From Thermoanaerobaculia bacterium (GTDB lineage Bacteria > Acidobacteriota > Thermoanaerobaculia > Gp7-AA8), in contig JADGNZ010000011.1 of assembly GCA_017883205.1 (NCBI GenBank), forward strand, positions 1 through 64,000: a stretch of DNA of 64,000 nt. The letters run 5' to 3'. The translations under genes and the position numbers were made by a program. Below, piece by piece: positions 18,544-26,959 of this stretch. The notes beneath the pieces were generated by a model. The model worked only from the letters and a program-made list of their open reading frames with translations. It did not search any database and was not told the DNA's origin. Numbering within the stretch: position 1 is the stretch's first letter; every line of letters begins with the position of its first letter.

Positions 18544-18975
18544 TCACAACGCGCCTACCTTGAGCTTGGCGCTCATCGTGAGGACATTGCGGTCGCGCTC
18601 GCGCGTGTAAACTACCTTGTCCATGATCCGGCGAATCAATTGAATTCCGCGGCCTCCTTCCGAGGGCTCGTCGTGCGTTTCCGGGGGCGACATGAAGTTC
18701 TTCAGAACGTCCGTGTCCGAGGCCGTGGCGTCGTCGCTGATGACGATGCGGAGTGCTTCGGGGCCGGCAACCACGCTGATATCGACCACGCCGTCTTCGT
18801 CACCGCGTGCGTGCCCGGCGATGTTGTCGACCGATTCGGCAACCACGAGCTCGAACCTCGCGGCATGACCCGGCCGCACGGACAACTGGTTGAGGAACTC
18901 GCGTACGCTCGTGGCTGCATCGCGCGAGCCTTCGAAGGTCGCCGGTACGCGTAGCGTGATTGTCTTGCTCAGCAT
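18544..18975 (-). CDS. RsbW/SpoIIAB-type anti-sigma serine kinase
   Basis: A 143-residue GHKL ATPase of the HATPase_c_2 type. The N-box is ELVVAESVDNIAGHA, the G1-like segment is IVISDDAT, and the G2 box is SEGGRGIQLIRRIMDKV. Known relatives bind sigma factors or phosphorylate STAS-domain antagonists in partner-switch circuits. No STAS partner is in the window; the nearest sigma-like sequence is the broken gene downstream. It is transcribed divergently from the receiver-kinase gene across a 475-bp region with G-runs and inverted repeats. Confidence 0.85.
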   Translation of the reverse strand: MLSKTITLRVPATFEGSRDAATSVREFLNQLSVRPGHAARFELVVAESVDNIAGHARGDEDGVVDISVVAGPEALRIVISDDATASDTDVLKNFMSPPETHDEPSEGGRGIQLIRRIMDKVVYTRERDRNVLTMSAKLKVGAL

Positions 18976-19049
18976 GGATGGGTGTCGATTCGCATCGACG
19001 ATTCCTCCTGTTCGTAAGGTGAGTCGCCGGGGCGGGGAAAAAAATACAT

Positions 19050-19089
19050 GGGGGGTGGGGCGTGGGGGGCGTGGGGAGTGGGGGGTGGG
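19050..19089 (+). other. G-run tract, potential G-quadruplex
   Basis: Seven runs of three to six G on the plus strand are separated by one to three bases, enough for an intramolecular quadruplex. The tract is about 75 bp upstream of the RsbW-like start, where its promoter or leader would be. Part of it overlaps the arm of the inverted repeat at 19073-19210. Confidence 0.6.
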
Positions 19090-19210
19090 AGAGATCAGAG
19101 ATCAGAGACAATAGAGATCAGAGATAGTCAGAGATCAGATCTCTGGCGAGCTCTGATCTCTTGTCTCTGATTTTTTCTGATCTCTGATTCTCCCCACCCC
19201 CCACTCCCCC
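19073..19210. repeat. Imperfect inverted repeat with CAGAGATC words
   Basis: The left arm (G-rich tract, then AGAGATCAGAGATCAGAGAC) pairs imperfectly with the right arm ending CCCCACCCCCCACTCCCCC near 19210. The centre is built from tandem ATCAGAG words. It lies in the divergent promoter region between the RsbW-like and receiver-kinase genes. The rest of 18976-19450 holds no gene. Confidence 0.75.
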
Positions 19211-19392
19211 AGAACGACAACGATCGGAGTCAGTTGGCGAAATTGGGCGGCGATCTCGTGCCTGTCATCACATCAACGTGTCGATTAGCACGGCGGACAG
19301 GTTCTTATCCGGGTCATGATTCGTCTGCTCTCCACGAAACCCTCCTAAAAAAGAGGAATCGCCCTGAGCGGCTGGAGCGACTGATTGGAACA

Positions 19393-19416
19393 GGCCCTTC
19401 CATCAAACGAAGGGCC
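19393..19416 (+). promoter_or_regulatory. Leader hairpin upstream of receiver-kinase gene
   Basis: A perfect 8-bp stem GGCCCTTC/GAAGGGCC with an 8-nt loop, 35 bp before the ATG at 19451. No T-run follows, so it is probably not a terminator; it could be a leader structure. Confidence 0.4.
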
Positions 19417-19450
19417 GCCTGTCGTGCGGTCACCTAGCGAGAGGACCATC

Positions 19451-20578
19451 ATGACAACGATCCTGATCGTCGATGACGATGCAAACTCGCGGACGCTCAT
19501 TCGCGACTTGCTCCGGCTGGAGGGCTATGAAGTGCTGGAAGCGGCATCGGTGGCCGAGGCGATGGAAGCGGCCCGCACGAGCGGACCGGACGTCATCATC
19601 ACGGAGCTGATGACGGAGTCGATCGACGGGATCGAACTGTGCCGGAGCATGCGCGCGGAGGAAGGAAACCGGGGAACGCCGATCATCGTGATGACGGCGC
19701 TCGATTCGCGGGAAGACATGGCGCTGGCACTGGAGGCCGGTGCAACGGATTTCCTCGCCAAGCCCGTGAGCGGAATCGAAATCCGGGCGCGGGTCCACGC
19801 CATGATCCGCGTGTCGCGCGCACGCCAGACGCTCGAGCAGCTTCTGGCTCTGCGCACCGATTTCACCAACATGGTCATTCACGACCTGCGCAATCCGCTG
19901 CAGGTGATCTCGTTTTCCGCGGATATCCTGCAGCGGAAGTTGACGGAGCCTTCGCCGCCGTTGATCCGCATCCGATCGCAGGTGTCGCGGCTGCAACAGT
20001 TGATCGACGACCTGCTGGTCGTGGCCAAGAGCGACGCCGGCGTTCTGACCGCACATCCGTCCGAGATCGATGCGAACGAGCTGGTGCAACTCGTCGTCGA
20101 AGATTGTCTGCCCTCGGCAGCCCGGCTGGAAATCAGCATCCTCACGAAGATCGACGTGCAGTGGCCGCTCTTCGTCGATCCCGCCCTGCTCCGGCGCTGC
20201 CTCGAAAACCTCGTGCTCAACGCCATCAAGTTCAGCCCCGCCAAAGCGAAGGTAACCATCGACCTTCTTCAAAGGCAGCAGGGACTGAAGATCGATGTGA
20301 TCGACGAAGGAAGAGGCGTTCCGGACGCCTTTCGCCAATCGCTGTTCCAGCCATTCGTGACGTTGGAGCAGACGCATCCCGTGAAGCAAACAGGACTCGG
20401 CCTCGCGTTTTGCCGCATGGTCGCGGAGGCGCATGGAGGGACGATCGCAGCGCTTCCGAGCGAGGGAACCGGCAGCGTCTTCCGCATCTGCATTCCGGAC
20501 CTAAGCCCAGCGGCGACCAGCTCTGCGGTCCCAGGCAAGTCCGTCATCGAACACGCAGAGTCCGGAGCGGCGGGATGA
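19451..20578 (+). CDS. Receiver-histidine kinase with Glu at phosphoacceptor site
   Basis: 375 residues; ATG 19451 has GAGG at a good distance. The N-terminal receiver has the acidic pocket D8-D10, Thr82 and Lys104, but the position of the phosphoacceptor Asp holds Glu52 (VIITELM instead of the usual xxxDLM). A Glu there often mimics or blocks phosphorylation. The kinase part has the H-box His144 (IHDLRNPL), N-box LENLVLNAIKF, G1 DEGRGVPD and G2 GLGLAFCRMVAEAHGG, all intact. It is soluble. The convergent neighbour encodes receiver plus Hpt, so the two may form a phosphorelay. Confidence 0.92.
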   Translation: MTTILIVDDDANSRTLIRDLLRLEGYEVLEAASVAEAMEAARTSGPDVIITELMTESIDGIELCRSMRAEEGNRGTPIIVMTALDSREDMALALEAGATDFLAKPVSGIEIRARVHAMIRVSRARQTLEQLLALRTDFTNMVIHDLRNPLQVISFSADILQRKLTEPSPPLIRIRSQVSRLQQLIDDLLVVAKSDAGVLTAHPSEIDANELVQLVVEDCLPSAARLEISILTKIDVQWPLFVDPALLRRCLENLVLNAIKFSPAKAKVTIDLLQRQQGLKIDVIDEGRGVPDAFRQSLFQPFVTLEQTHPVKQTGLGLAFCRMVAEAHGGTIAALPSEGTGSVFRICIPDLSPAATSSAVPGKSVIEHAESGAAG

Positions 20579-20599
20579 TTCAGGCTGCGGTCCTGCGGT

Positions 20600-21512
20600 T
20601 CAGGTCAGGCCGTCGAGGAGCGGCAGCACATCGTCGTACGCGGAGCGAACGCGGAGCACGACGTTCTGATAGTGACTGGCGTCGTCGTCCGGACTAAGGG
20701 CTTCGATCGCACGGCAGGCCGCGGTCACGCCGGCAGCGCCGATGTTTGCGCTGCTTCCGCAAAGAGCATGGGCGAGAGCTCGAATCGCGAATATGTCGCC
20801 ATCCTCTGCCGCTCGCTCGAGGCGCGCGAGACGGGCGTCACTGTCGGCGCGAAATTGTCTGACAAGGCCGCGAAGGAAGGTGCCGTCGTCATCGCCGAGC
20901 GCGCGCAATCCTTCGATCATCGAATGGTCGAGCTCCGGATGGCTTCCTGGCTCGCTCCTTTCCGGCGCGAAGACCGCGGACGGCGAAGAATCAAGCAGCC
21001 GGTTCAGAACTGAGGAGAGATCGCCGATTCGCAGCGGCTTCGGCAAATGGTCATCCATTCCGATCGCGAGGCAGCGAAGACGATCGGCCGCCGATGCGCT
21101 CACCGTCACCGCGACGATCTTGACGGGCGGCGTGCCGTGCTCCTTCTCCCATTGCCGGATCAGGCGCGTTACGGAGGGACCATCGAGCACCGGCATCTGA
21201 AGGTCCATCAGCACGAGGTCGTATCTCCCGCGGGTCACACTGATGAATGCCTCGCCGCCATCGGCAACGATGTCATAGACAAATCCGAGCGTGGCAAGCT
21301 GGCGCGCCAGAACCTGCTGGCTCAGGGGGTTGTCTTCGACGACGAGAACCCGCCGTGCGGGAGCCGCCGGGCTGGTCTCGATCTGCGGTCTTGTCTCGAG
21401 CTCCGCCGAATCGCCGAGGTGTTCCGTGACCTCCAGGTCGCGGTACCGCCGCTCGCTTTCCTCGGCGGACCGAGTCTGCTCCTCATCGAGGTCATCATCC
21501 GTATGTCTCACG
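20600..21512 (-). CDS. Receiver-Hpt phosphorelay protein
   Basis: 304 residues from GTG 21512, chosen because GGAGG lies six bases upstream; the frame is open to 21763 but that part does not look like protein. A short N-terminal coiled region precedes a receiver domain (VLVVEDNPLSQQVL; phosphoacceptor in LVLMDLQMPVLDG; Lys in LPKPL). The C-terminus is an Hpt domain with phospho-His in LAHALCGSSANIGAAGV. No output domain is present, so it should pass phosphate between a kinase and another regulator. It ends 21 bp from the convergent receiver-kinase gene. Confidence 0.9.
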
Positions 21513-21752
21513 CACGCCTCCGCGCGAGGAATCGGATAACTGAGGTGCGACCAGCGGGTTTTCTCATTCCACAGATGAGTCGCCTGAGCAGACGGAAAAA
21601 ATACAGAGTTGTCTCTACGCCCGGTGGTGTGCGGGGGCCGCACAAAAAGGACTCGTGCCTGGCGCCCGAGAGCGCGGCCATCCTCCGGCCTCCACAACGC
21701 GTAGAAACTGGAATCAGCGTTTATGCTCCTGCCCAACAAAAGGAGGCAGAGA

Positions 21753-22238
21753 TGCAGATACATGAGCTCTTCGCGCAGAGATGGGAATCAGAGTTGCCGG
21801 CGTTCGGCAGGGTCTTGCGGGCGATGCCCGAGGGACAGCTCGATTACGCACCCCACGAGCGCTCCACGAAAGCAGGCAACCTCGGATGGCAGCTCGCCGA
21901 AGAGGCAACGCGTTCTGTGCGACCTGCTCGACACCGGAGTCATCGACTGGAAGCAGCGTCCGCGTCCGGCCACGACCGCGGAGATCGTCAAGGCGTGGGA
22001 CGAAGCCACGGCGGAGCTGCGCAAGCGAATCGAGAAACTCGATGAGGCCAAGCTCGGCAGCCCCGCAAACTTCGCCATGGGCGACGGGACCACCTGGACC
22101 GACACGATCGGCAACATGCTCTGGGGCTTCCTCTTCGACATGGTCCACCACCGCGGCCAACTGAGCGCCTACCTCCGCCCGATGGGCGGCAAGGTACCCG
22201 CGATCTACGGACCGTCGGCGGATGACAATGGGGGGTGA
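21753..22238 (+). pseudogene. Frameshifted DinB-family protein
   Basis: Starts at ATG 21753 behind AAAGGAGG. The first frame reads MQIHELFAQRWESELPAF and continues to about WQLAEEA near 21900. The remainder (RVLCDLLDTGVIDWKQ..FDMVHHRGQLSAYL) is in a different frame up to the stop at 22238. The join fits a single missing base at about 21900-21912. Together they match DinB/YfiT-like four-helix proteins, which bind metal through three His. The paired His of helix 4 is present, while the first His position appears to be Gln. Either a recent pseudogene or an assembly error. Confidence 0.75.
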
Positions 22239-22319
22239 GAGGTCTGGAAGCATGCCGATTAGCCGACGATTAGCCGGCATTTCTCACACGTTTTATTGTC
22301 CTCTTGCTCCGCCGTAGGT

Positions 22320-22802
22320 TCGAGCGCCTTCTCCCCTCGTGCTTTTCGAGCGGAGAAGGTGCCGAAGGCGGATGAGGGGTGTCGTGCCATCGACTGACAT
22401 GAGGTTCCGGCCGTTGTGAAGGAACCGCGCAGCTCCTATTCGGCAACGTCGCCGCGACAGTCAAATACCCCCTCATCCGGCCATCGAGCGCCTTCTCCCC
22501 CACAAAAGCGTGGGGGAGAAGGCGCTCGATGGACAGGTAGTCGGGAAGGTTGGCGATCGCGCGGCCGTGCGGTCATGCGATGCTCATGAATCGAGCGCCT
22601 TCTCCCCTCGTGCTTTTCGAGGGGAGAAGGTGCCGAAGGCGGATGAGGGGTGTCGTGCCATCGACTGACATGAGGTTCCGGCCGTTGTGAAGGAACCTTG
22701 CAGCTCCTATTCGGCAACGTCGCCGCGACAGTCAAATACCCCCTCATCCGGCCATCGGCCACCTTCTCCCCCACAAAAGCGTGGGGGAGAAGGCGCTCGA
22801 TG
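22320..22802. repeat. 212-bp direct duplication with CCTCATCCG palindromes
   Basis: Copy 1 (22320-22531) and copy 2 (22591-22802) are the same length and nearly identical, offset by 271 bp. Each copy carries two hairpins: one around CCTTCTCCCCTCGTG..GAGAAGG and one around CCTTCTCCCCCAC..GTGGGGGAGAAGG. Both hairpins are related to the element at 5839-5905. No gene is visible in 22239-23004. The stretch 22803-23004 shows no recognisable feature. Confidence 0.9.
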
Positions 22803-23004
22803 ATGATGTTGCGCGAGCAATTCAATCAGCGTGTGAGAAATTCGGGTCAGCACCAGGCTGGACCGGACGCTGGCTTGGTGATTCGCACGTCGGAGTGTCT
22901 GATCCCGCGCTCTGGAATACTCGTCAGACGAGATGTCAATGGCAATGCGTGGCTGGGCCGAAGTGTAATGTTTGCAGTAACATGCGCGCGCAACTACGCT
23001 CCGA

Positions 23005-23545
23005 GGATGCACGTTGCGTCGCGGAAGGAGCGCACGTGTGTCGCGGTAGGAGCGCACGTGCGCGCCGAGGGTGTCACGTTGCGTCGCGGTAGGAGCACAC
23101 GTGCGCTCTGAGCGTGCAACATTGCGTCGCGGCGGGAGCGCACGTGTGTCGCGGCAAGAGCGCACTGCGACGCGGCAGGAGCGCACGTGCGCTCCGAGGG
23201 TGCAACGTTGCGTCGCGGCGGGAGCACACGTGCGCGCCGAAGGTGCAACGTTGCGTCGCGGCAGGAGCGCGCATGCGCTCCGAGGGTGCAACATTGCGAC
23301 GCGGCAGGAGCGCACGTGCGCGCCGAGGGTGCCACGTTGCGTCGCGACGGGAGCGCACGTGCGCTCCTAGGGTGCAACGTTGTGTCGCGGTAGGAGCGCA
23401 CGTGCGCGCCGGGGGTGCAACATTGCGTCGCGGCAGGAGCGCACGTGCGCTCTGGGGGTGCAACGTTGCGTCGCGGCGGAAGCGCATGTGCGCTCCGAGG
23501 GTGTGACGTTGCGTCTCGGCAGGAGCGCACGTGCGCTCTGGAGGT
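23005..23545. repeat. 43-bp tandem satellite B with palindromic core
   Basis: The core (GGAGCGCAC and variants) recurs at 23048, 23091, 23134, 23177, 23220, 23263, 23306, 23349, 23392, 23435, 23478 and 23521, an exact 43-bp spacing. Extra half-period copies occur at 23026 and 23156. Many units contain all or most of the perfect palindrome GGAGCGCACGTGCGCTCC. From 23177 to 23435 the units alternate between CGCTCC and CGCGCC variants, giving an 86-bp higher-order repeat. Long open frames on both strands here are a by-product of GC-rich repetition. Confidence 0.95.
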
Positions 23546-23636
23546 CCCACTCAGTGTCATGTGGTGGGATCACTTGCTGCGTCAACGCGCGCATGACATC
23601 GAGAACGGGTCACGCCGGCAACACGAGAACCACGCC

Positions 23637-23673
23637 GAGGCGGGACGCCTCGACGCCGCAGGCGAGACGCCTG
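23637..23673. repeat. Pair of short palindromes (GACGCC type)
   Basis: GAGGCGGGACGCCTC (23637-23651) and CAGGCGAGACGCCTG (23659-23673) are two near-palindromes in tandem. They lie between satellite B and the 3' end of the glyoxalase-fold gene. Confidence 0.6.
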
Positions 23674-23709
23674 CACTCCTGCGCGCCCCGATCAGCGACC
23701 CCGCGCGGA

Positions 23710-24459
23710 TCAGTACGCGAGCTTGATCACGTCGAAGGCCGCGCCTTGCGGATCTGCGATGACGGCGAAGCGGCCCACTGTGGGTATGTCGGTCGGTGAG
23801 ACGTAGACCTGGGCGCCGAGCGATTTGGCTTTGGCTACGATCGCGTCGCAATCGTCGACGGCGAAGTAGGGAGACCAGCTCGACGGCATGTCGCGCATGT
23901 CGTTGGGCATCTGCATCATGCCGCCGGCCGGGCATTCGCCGACATCGATCTCGGTGTATTCGGCGCTGACTCTCAGGTTCCAGCCGAGGAGTCCTTTGTA
24001 GAAATCGCGCGACCCTTCGATGTCCGACGTCATCAGTTCGTTCCAGCAGAGGGTGTTCGCTTCGTCGCGGATGGTCGCGCCGGGTTTTTTCTTTGCCTGC
24101 CACAGTGCGAACGTCGCGCCTTGCGGATCGGCGACGAACGCCATGCGTCCGAGGTCCGTGACGTCGAACGGCGGCGCGACGAGGGTGGCGCCGAGCGTGG
24201 TTGCCTTCTTCGCCGAATCGTCGACGTTCGCGACGGAGATGTACGTCCCCCAGTTCGGCGGAATCTCCTTGGTCTGGTACAGCGCGCCGAGGTCGTGGCC
24301 GTTCTTCTGCAGAATCGTGTAGACGCCGTCAGGGATCGGCATGTCCTTCGCCGCCCAGCCGAAGAGCGACGTGTAGAAGGTCTTCGCCGCCGCGGCGTCG
24401 CTTGTGGCCAGCTCGATCCAGCAGAACATCCCGGGCTCGTATTTTTCAATGATGGCCAT
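23710..24459 (-). CDS. VOC-family protein with two glyoxalase-like domains
   Basis: 249 residues from ATG 24459 behind GGAGG. Two vicinal-oxygen-chelate halves follow each other: FCWIELATSDAAAAKTFYTS..FVADPQGATFALW and LCWNELMTSDIEGSRDFYKG..VIADPQGAAFDVI. Length and layout match the CFP30B-like group, in which two domains form one pseudo-dimer. Metal ligands are not all obvious, so activity (glyoxalase-like, dioxygenase or binding protein) cannot be set. Cytoplasmic. It lies 24 bp downstream of the DUF885 gene on the same strand, so the two may be co-transcribed. Confidence 0.88.
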   Translation of the reverse strand: MAIIEKYEPGMFCWIELATSDAAAAKTFYTSLFGWAAKDMPIPDGVYTILQKNGHDLGALYQTKEIPPNWGTYISVANVDDSAKKATTLGATLVAPPFDVTDLGRMAFVADPQGATFALWQAKKKPGATIRDEANTLCWNELMTSDIEGSRDFYKGLLGWNLRVSAEYTEIDVGECPAGGMMQMPNDMRDMPSSWSPYFAVDDCDAIVAKAKSLGAQVYVSPTDIPTVGRFAVIADPQGAAFDVIKLAY

Positions 24460-24483
24460 CGCTGTGCCTCCGCGGTGCGAATT

Positions 24484-26223
24484 CTACTTCGCGGCGAACT
24501 TCATACCGGTCGCTTTCTCGATCTCGCTCGGATCGTCGAGCATGATCCAGGTCAGGATCGAAACCGGCAGCGATCCGTTCGCGATCAGATCATCGTGAAA
24601 TTGTCCCAGCCGGAACGCGGTGCCTTTTGCGTCGCGGTAGCGGCCGAGAAGGCGCATGATCTGCCACTTGCCGGTGATGTAGCTGATCTTCTGGGTCGGC
24701 GATGACGCCGCGCCGGCGGCCTCGCCTTCTGCGGCTTCCTTATCGAGTCCGCCGCCGTCCATGAAGTAGCTCACGCCCTGCTCGAACGTCCATTTGCCGG
24801 TGTGGAGGTTGACGTCCACGCCGATGCGTGCGGCGCGATAGCGCGAGAGGCGCAGCACCTGACCCGCCGACGACGAGTCAGGCGCGTACAGACCTTCGCG
24901 CATGAGCATCTCCTCGCCGTACAGCGCCCATCCTTCGACGAAGACGTTCTCGCCGTGATGCCGGCGGATCTCGTTGGTGAGGTGATTGGCGATCGAGAGC
25001 TGGAGGAAGTGGCCGGGAATGCCCTCGTGTCCGAGGATCGGGCGCGGGTCTTCGATGGCGGCGCGGATGTAGAAGTTCTTGCTCTGCGGGTTGTAGGTGG
25101 GGATGAAGTAGAAGCCGCCGTTGTCGGCGTCGTAGATGCCCGGCGGGTTCATGAATCCGCCCGGGCTGGTCGGCTTGAACGCCTCAGGAAGCTGGCGGAT
25201 CTGGAATGCGCCGAGGTACGGCGGGAGCGTGACCAGGTTCTTTGCCTTGAGGAAGTCGATCATCTCCTGCTCGCGGCTCTCGTACGCGGCGAGGAAGGCC
25301 TGCTGATCCACGGGAATGCTTTTGGCGCGCGCAGGATCGGGGTCGGCCAGCGAGGGATCGGGCAGCATGGCCTCGAGGGCACGATAGCGCGCCAACTCCA
25401 CCTCGCCGAGGTGTGCGACGTCGCGGGAGTCCATCGGAAGGAGGAGGATGTTGCGGAGCATGTAGTTGTAGTTGGCCTCCCCCATCGGCTTCCAGGCCGT
25501 CATCTCGGGGAGCTTCTTTTCGAGCCAGTCGGCGAAGTTGTGCATCGCAGCGACCGCTTCTTCGCGCGCGGCATCGAGCGACTCACGCTCGGCAGGCGTC
25601 AGGTCGCCGGCGATGGTCATCAGGCTCGTCGAGAAGAGCGGATCGATGGAGCGCGCGGAATCGATGGCGAGCTGCGAGTAGAGGCGCACGGGATGTTTAA
25701 GGTTGCGCTGGGCCTGCTCGATCATGGCCGGAATCGCTTTGAGCCGTGCGGTTGCCGCGAGGGCGCGCGTTCGACCGGGCGCGTAGTCTTTCTTCAGTAG
25801 CGAAAAGATAGCGTTGCTGGCCTCGCCGACGTAGAGCTGCGGATCGGTCTCCTCCGGCTTCTGCACGCGCTCGGGGAAGTCGTCGCGCTCAAGCTGCGAG
25901 CGGAAGAGCAGCCAGTCGATGATGTCGTCCTTCGCCCAGCCCTTGACGTTGGCCGCGCGCACGCGATCGAGCAACGTGCGGACGTGGGCGGCGTTGCGAG
26001 CGGTCGTAGCGGGAGAGAAGTCATCCAGCTTGTCGTCGGATGCATGAAAGCCCTGATCGCTGGCGCCGACCGGGTACTCCTTCTTCTGCCATTCGTAGTA
26101 GTCGTGAGCGAGCGAATGAAGCTCGGCGGGGGTGATTGGTTTCATCGGTGGGGTAGTTTTCTTCGGCGCTGCGAATGCGGCACCGGCGATCAGTAGTGCG
26201 ATGAGAGAGGCCAAACGTTTCAT
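24484..26223 (-). CDS. Secreted DUF885 metallopeptidase-like protein
   Basis: 579 residues with a signal peptide (MKRLASLIALLIAGAAFAA). The body matches the DUF885 family: HEGIPGH near residue 400 resembles a zinc-binding HExxxH-type motif, and EGWALYGEEM about 30 residues later supplies the conserved glutamates. YFIPTYNPQSKNF and SYITGKWQIMRL are also typical. Family members are thought to be zinc carboxypeptidase-like or oligopeptidase-like enzymes, but substrate is not established. Likely periplasmic. The glyoxalase-fold gene follows 24 bp downstream. Confidence 0.9.
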   Translation of the reverse strand: MKRLASLIALLIAGAAFAAPKKTTPPMKPITPAELHSLAHDYYEWQKKEYPVGASDQGFHASDDKLDDFSPATTARNAAHVRTLLDRVRAANVKGWAKDDIIDWLLFRSQLERDDFPERVQKPEETDPQLYVGEASNAIFSLLKKDYAPGRTRALAATARLKAIPAMIEQAQRNLKHPVRLYSQLAIDSARSIDPLFSTSLMTIAGDLTPAERESLDAAREEAVAAMHNFADWLEKKLPEMTAWKPMGEANYNYMLRNILLLPMDSRDVAHLGEVELARYRALEAMLPDPSLADPDPARAKSIPVDQQAFLAAYESREQEMIDFLKAKNLVTLPPYLGAFQIRQLPEAFKPTSPGGFMNPPGIYDADNGGFYFIPTYNPQSKNFYIRAAIEDPRPILGHEGIPGHFLQLSIANHLTNEIRRHHGENVFVEGWALYGEEMLMREGLYAPDSSSAGQVLRLSRYRAARIGVDVNLHTGKWTFEQGVSYFMDGGGLDKEAAEGEAAGAASSPTQKISYITGKWQIMRLLGRYRDAKGTAFRLGQFHDDLIANGSLPVSILTWIMLDDPSEIEKATGMKFAAK

Positions 26224-26313
26224 GGATGCGGAGTGTAGCGCGGGCGCCTCTCAAAACCGGTCACGCGGAGCGCGAAGGTCGCGGAGGGTTTGTCTCCGTT
26301 GAAACGTCTCCAA

Positions 26314-26625
26314 CTAGATCGGAGGCCCGCTTCCTCGCCGTGGACTCCAAAGCGCCACGATTTCAATTTGTGCTGGCGCGTCAACGATCCGGTAGTAGAG
26401 GTCGTAGTGAATGCGCTCAAGGTGGAAACGACGAACCCCTGGTAGCTTGACGTTCCGAGCACGTGCACCAATGCGGGGCTGAAAAGCAATGAGCGCAGAG
26501 ACCCGTTCGAGCTCTTCACCAATCGCGTTCGGCGCCTTCGTGCGATTTTCCCGCCACCATAGATCCAGCTCGCGGATCTGCGCTTCCGCAAGCTCGCTGA
26601 CCTCGATGGAAAACGGACGACTCAC
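26314..26625 (-). CDS. ParE/RelE-family toxin
   Basis: A 103-residue basic protein with the RelE/ParE fold pattern: FSIEVSELAEAQIRELDLWW, then RVSALIAFQPRIGARA, then VRRFHLERIHYDLYYRIV and IEIVALWSPRRG. The start overlaps the upstream antitoxin stop by four bases (ATGA), so translation is coupled. ParE members act on gyrase and RelE members on mRNA; which applies here is unclear. Confidence 0.88.
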   Translation of the reverse strand: MSRPFSIEVSELAEAQIRELDLWWRENRTKAPNAIGEELERVSALIAFQPRIGARARNVKLPGVRRFHLERIHYDLYYRIVDAPAQIEIVALWSPRRGSGPPI

Positions 26626-26843
26626 TTCCGGCTACGCAGATCTGCAAGTACCTTTTCGAGAGGTACCGTCTGCCCACGATCACATTGCGCAATGGACTCT
26701 AGGAGCATGCGTTCCGTATCGGCGTCGGCTTCGAAGGTTTCCTCGTCATCGGGAAAGAGCACGGTCACCGAAGCGCCTTCCGGAAAGTCCGCATCCTCCA
26801 GTTCAACGCGGCCATCGATCACGCGGCCCGAAGCAACTCGCAT
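26622..26843 (-). CDS. Antitoxin partner of ParE-type toxin
   Basis: A 73-residue acidic protein. The N-terminus (RVIDGRVELEDADFPEGASV) looks like a small beta-rich DNA-binding fold similar to AbrB-like or DUF104 antitoxins. The C-terminus (LLESIAQCDRGQTVPLEKVL) has the helical toxin-binding pattern usual for ParE antitoxins. It is the first gene of the pair. The complex probably represses its own promoter upstream of 26843. Confidence 0.85.
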   Translation of the reverse strand: MRVASGRVIDGRVELEDADFPEGASVTVLFPDDEETFEADADTERMLLESIAQCDRGQTVPLEKVLADLRSRK

Positions 26844-26888
26844 ACGCGGATTCTATCCCTGTTGTGGCGTTGAACTCACTCATAGCCG

Positions 26889-26943
26889 TTTCACGCGGAG
26901 GCCGCGGAGGGTTTCTCTGCGTGCTCCGCGTCTCCGCGTGAAA
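26889..26943. repeat. CGCGGAG-type inverted repeat
   Basis: Arms TTTCACGCGGAG (26889-26900) and CTCCGCGTGAAA (26932-26943) pair perfectly around purine/pyrimidine-biased sequence. A one-armed relative lies at about 26260-26291, and similar words occur at about 49655-49682. It lies between the toxin-antitoxin start and the downstream end of the efflux operon. Confidence 0.75.
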
Positions 26944-26959
26944 AGCTTTTCTGCCAAAT

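Noticed and set aside
22707-23594. Several 100-200-codon frames on both strands
   Set aside because: All derive from the 43-bp satellite and the 212-bp duplication; their proteins are simple repeats of Arg, Ala and Cys words.
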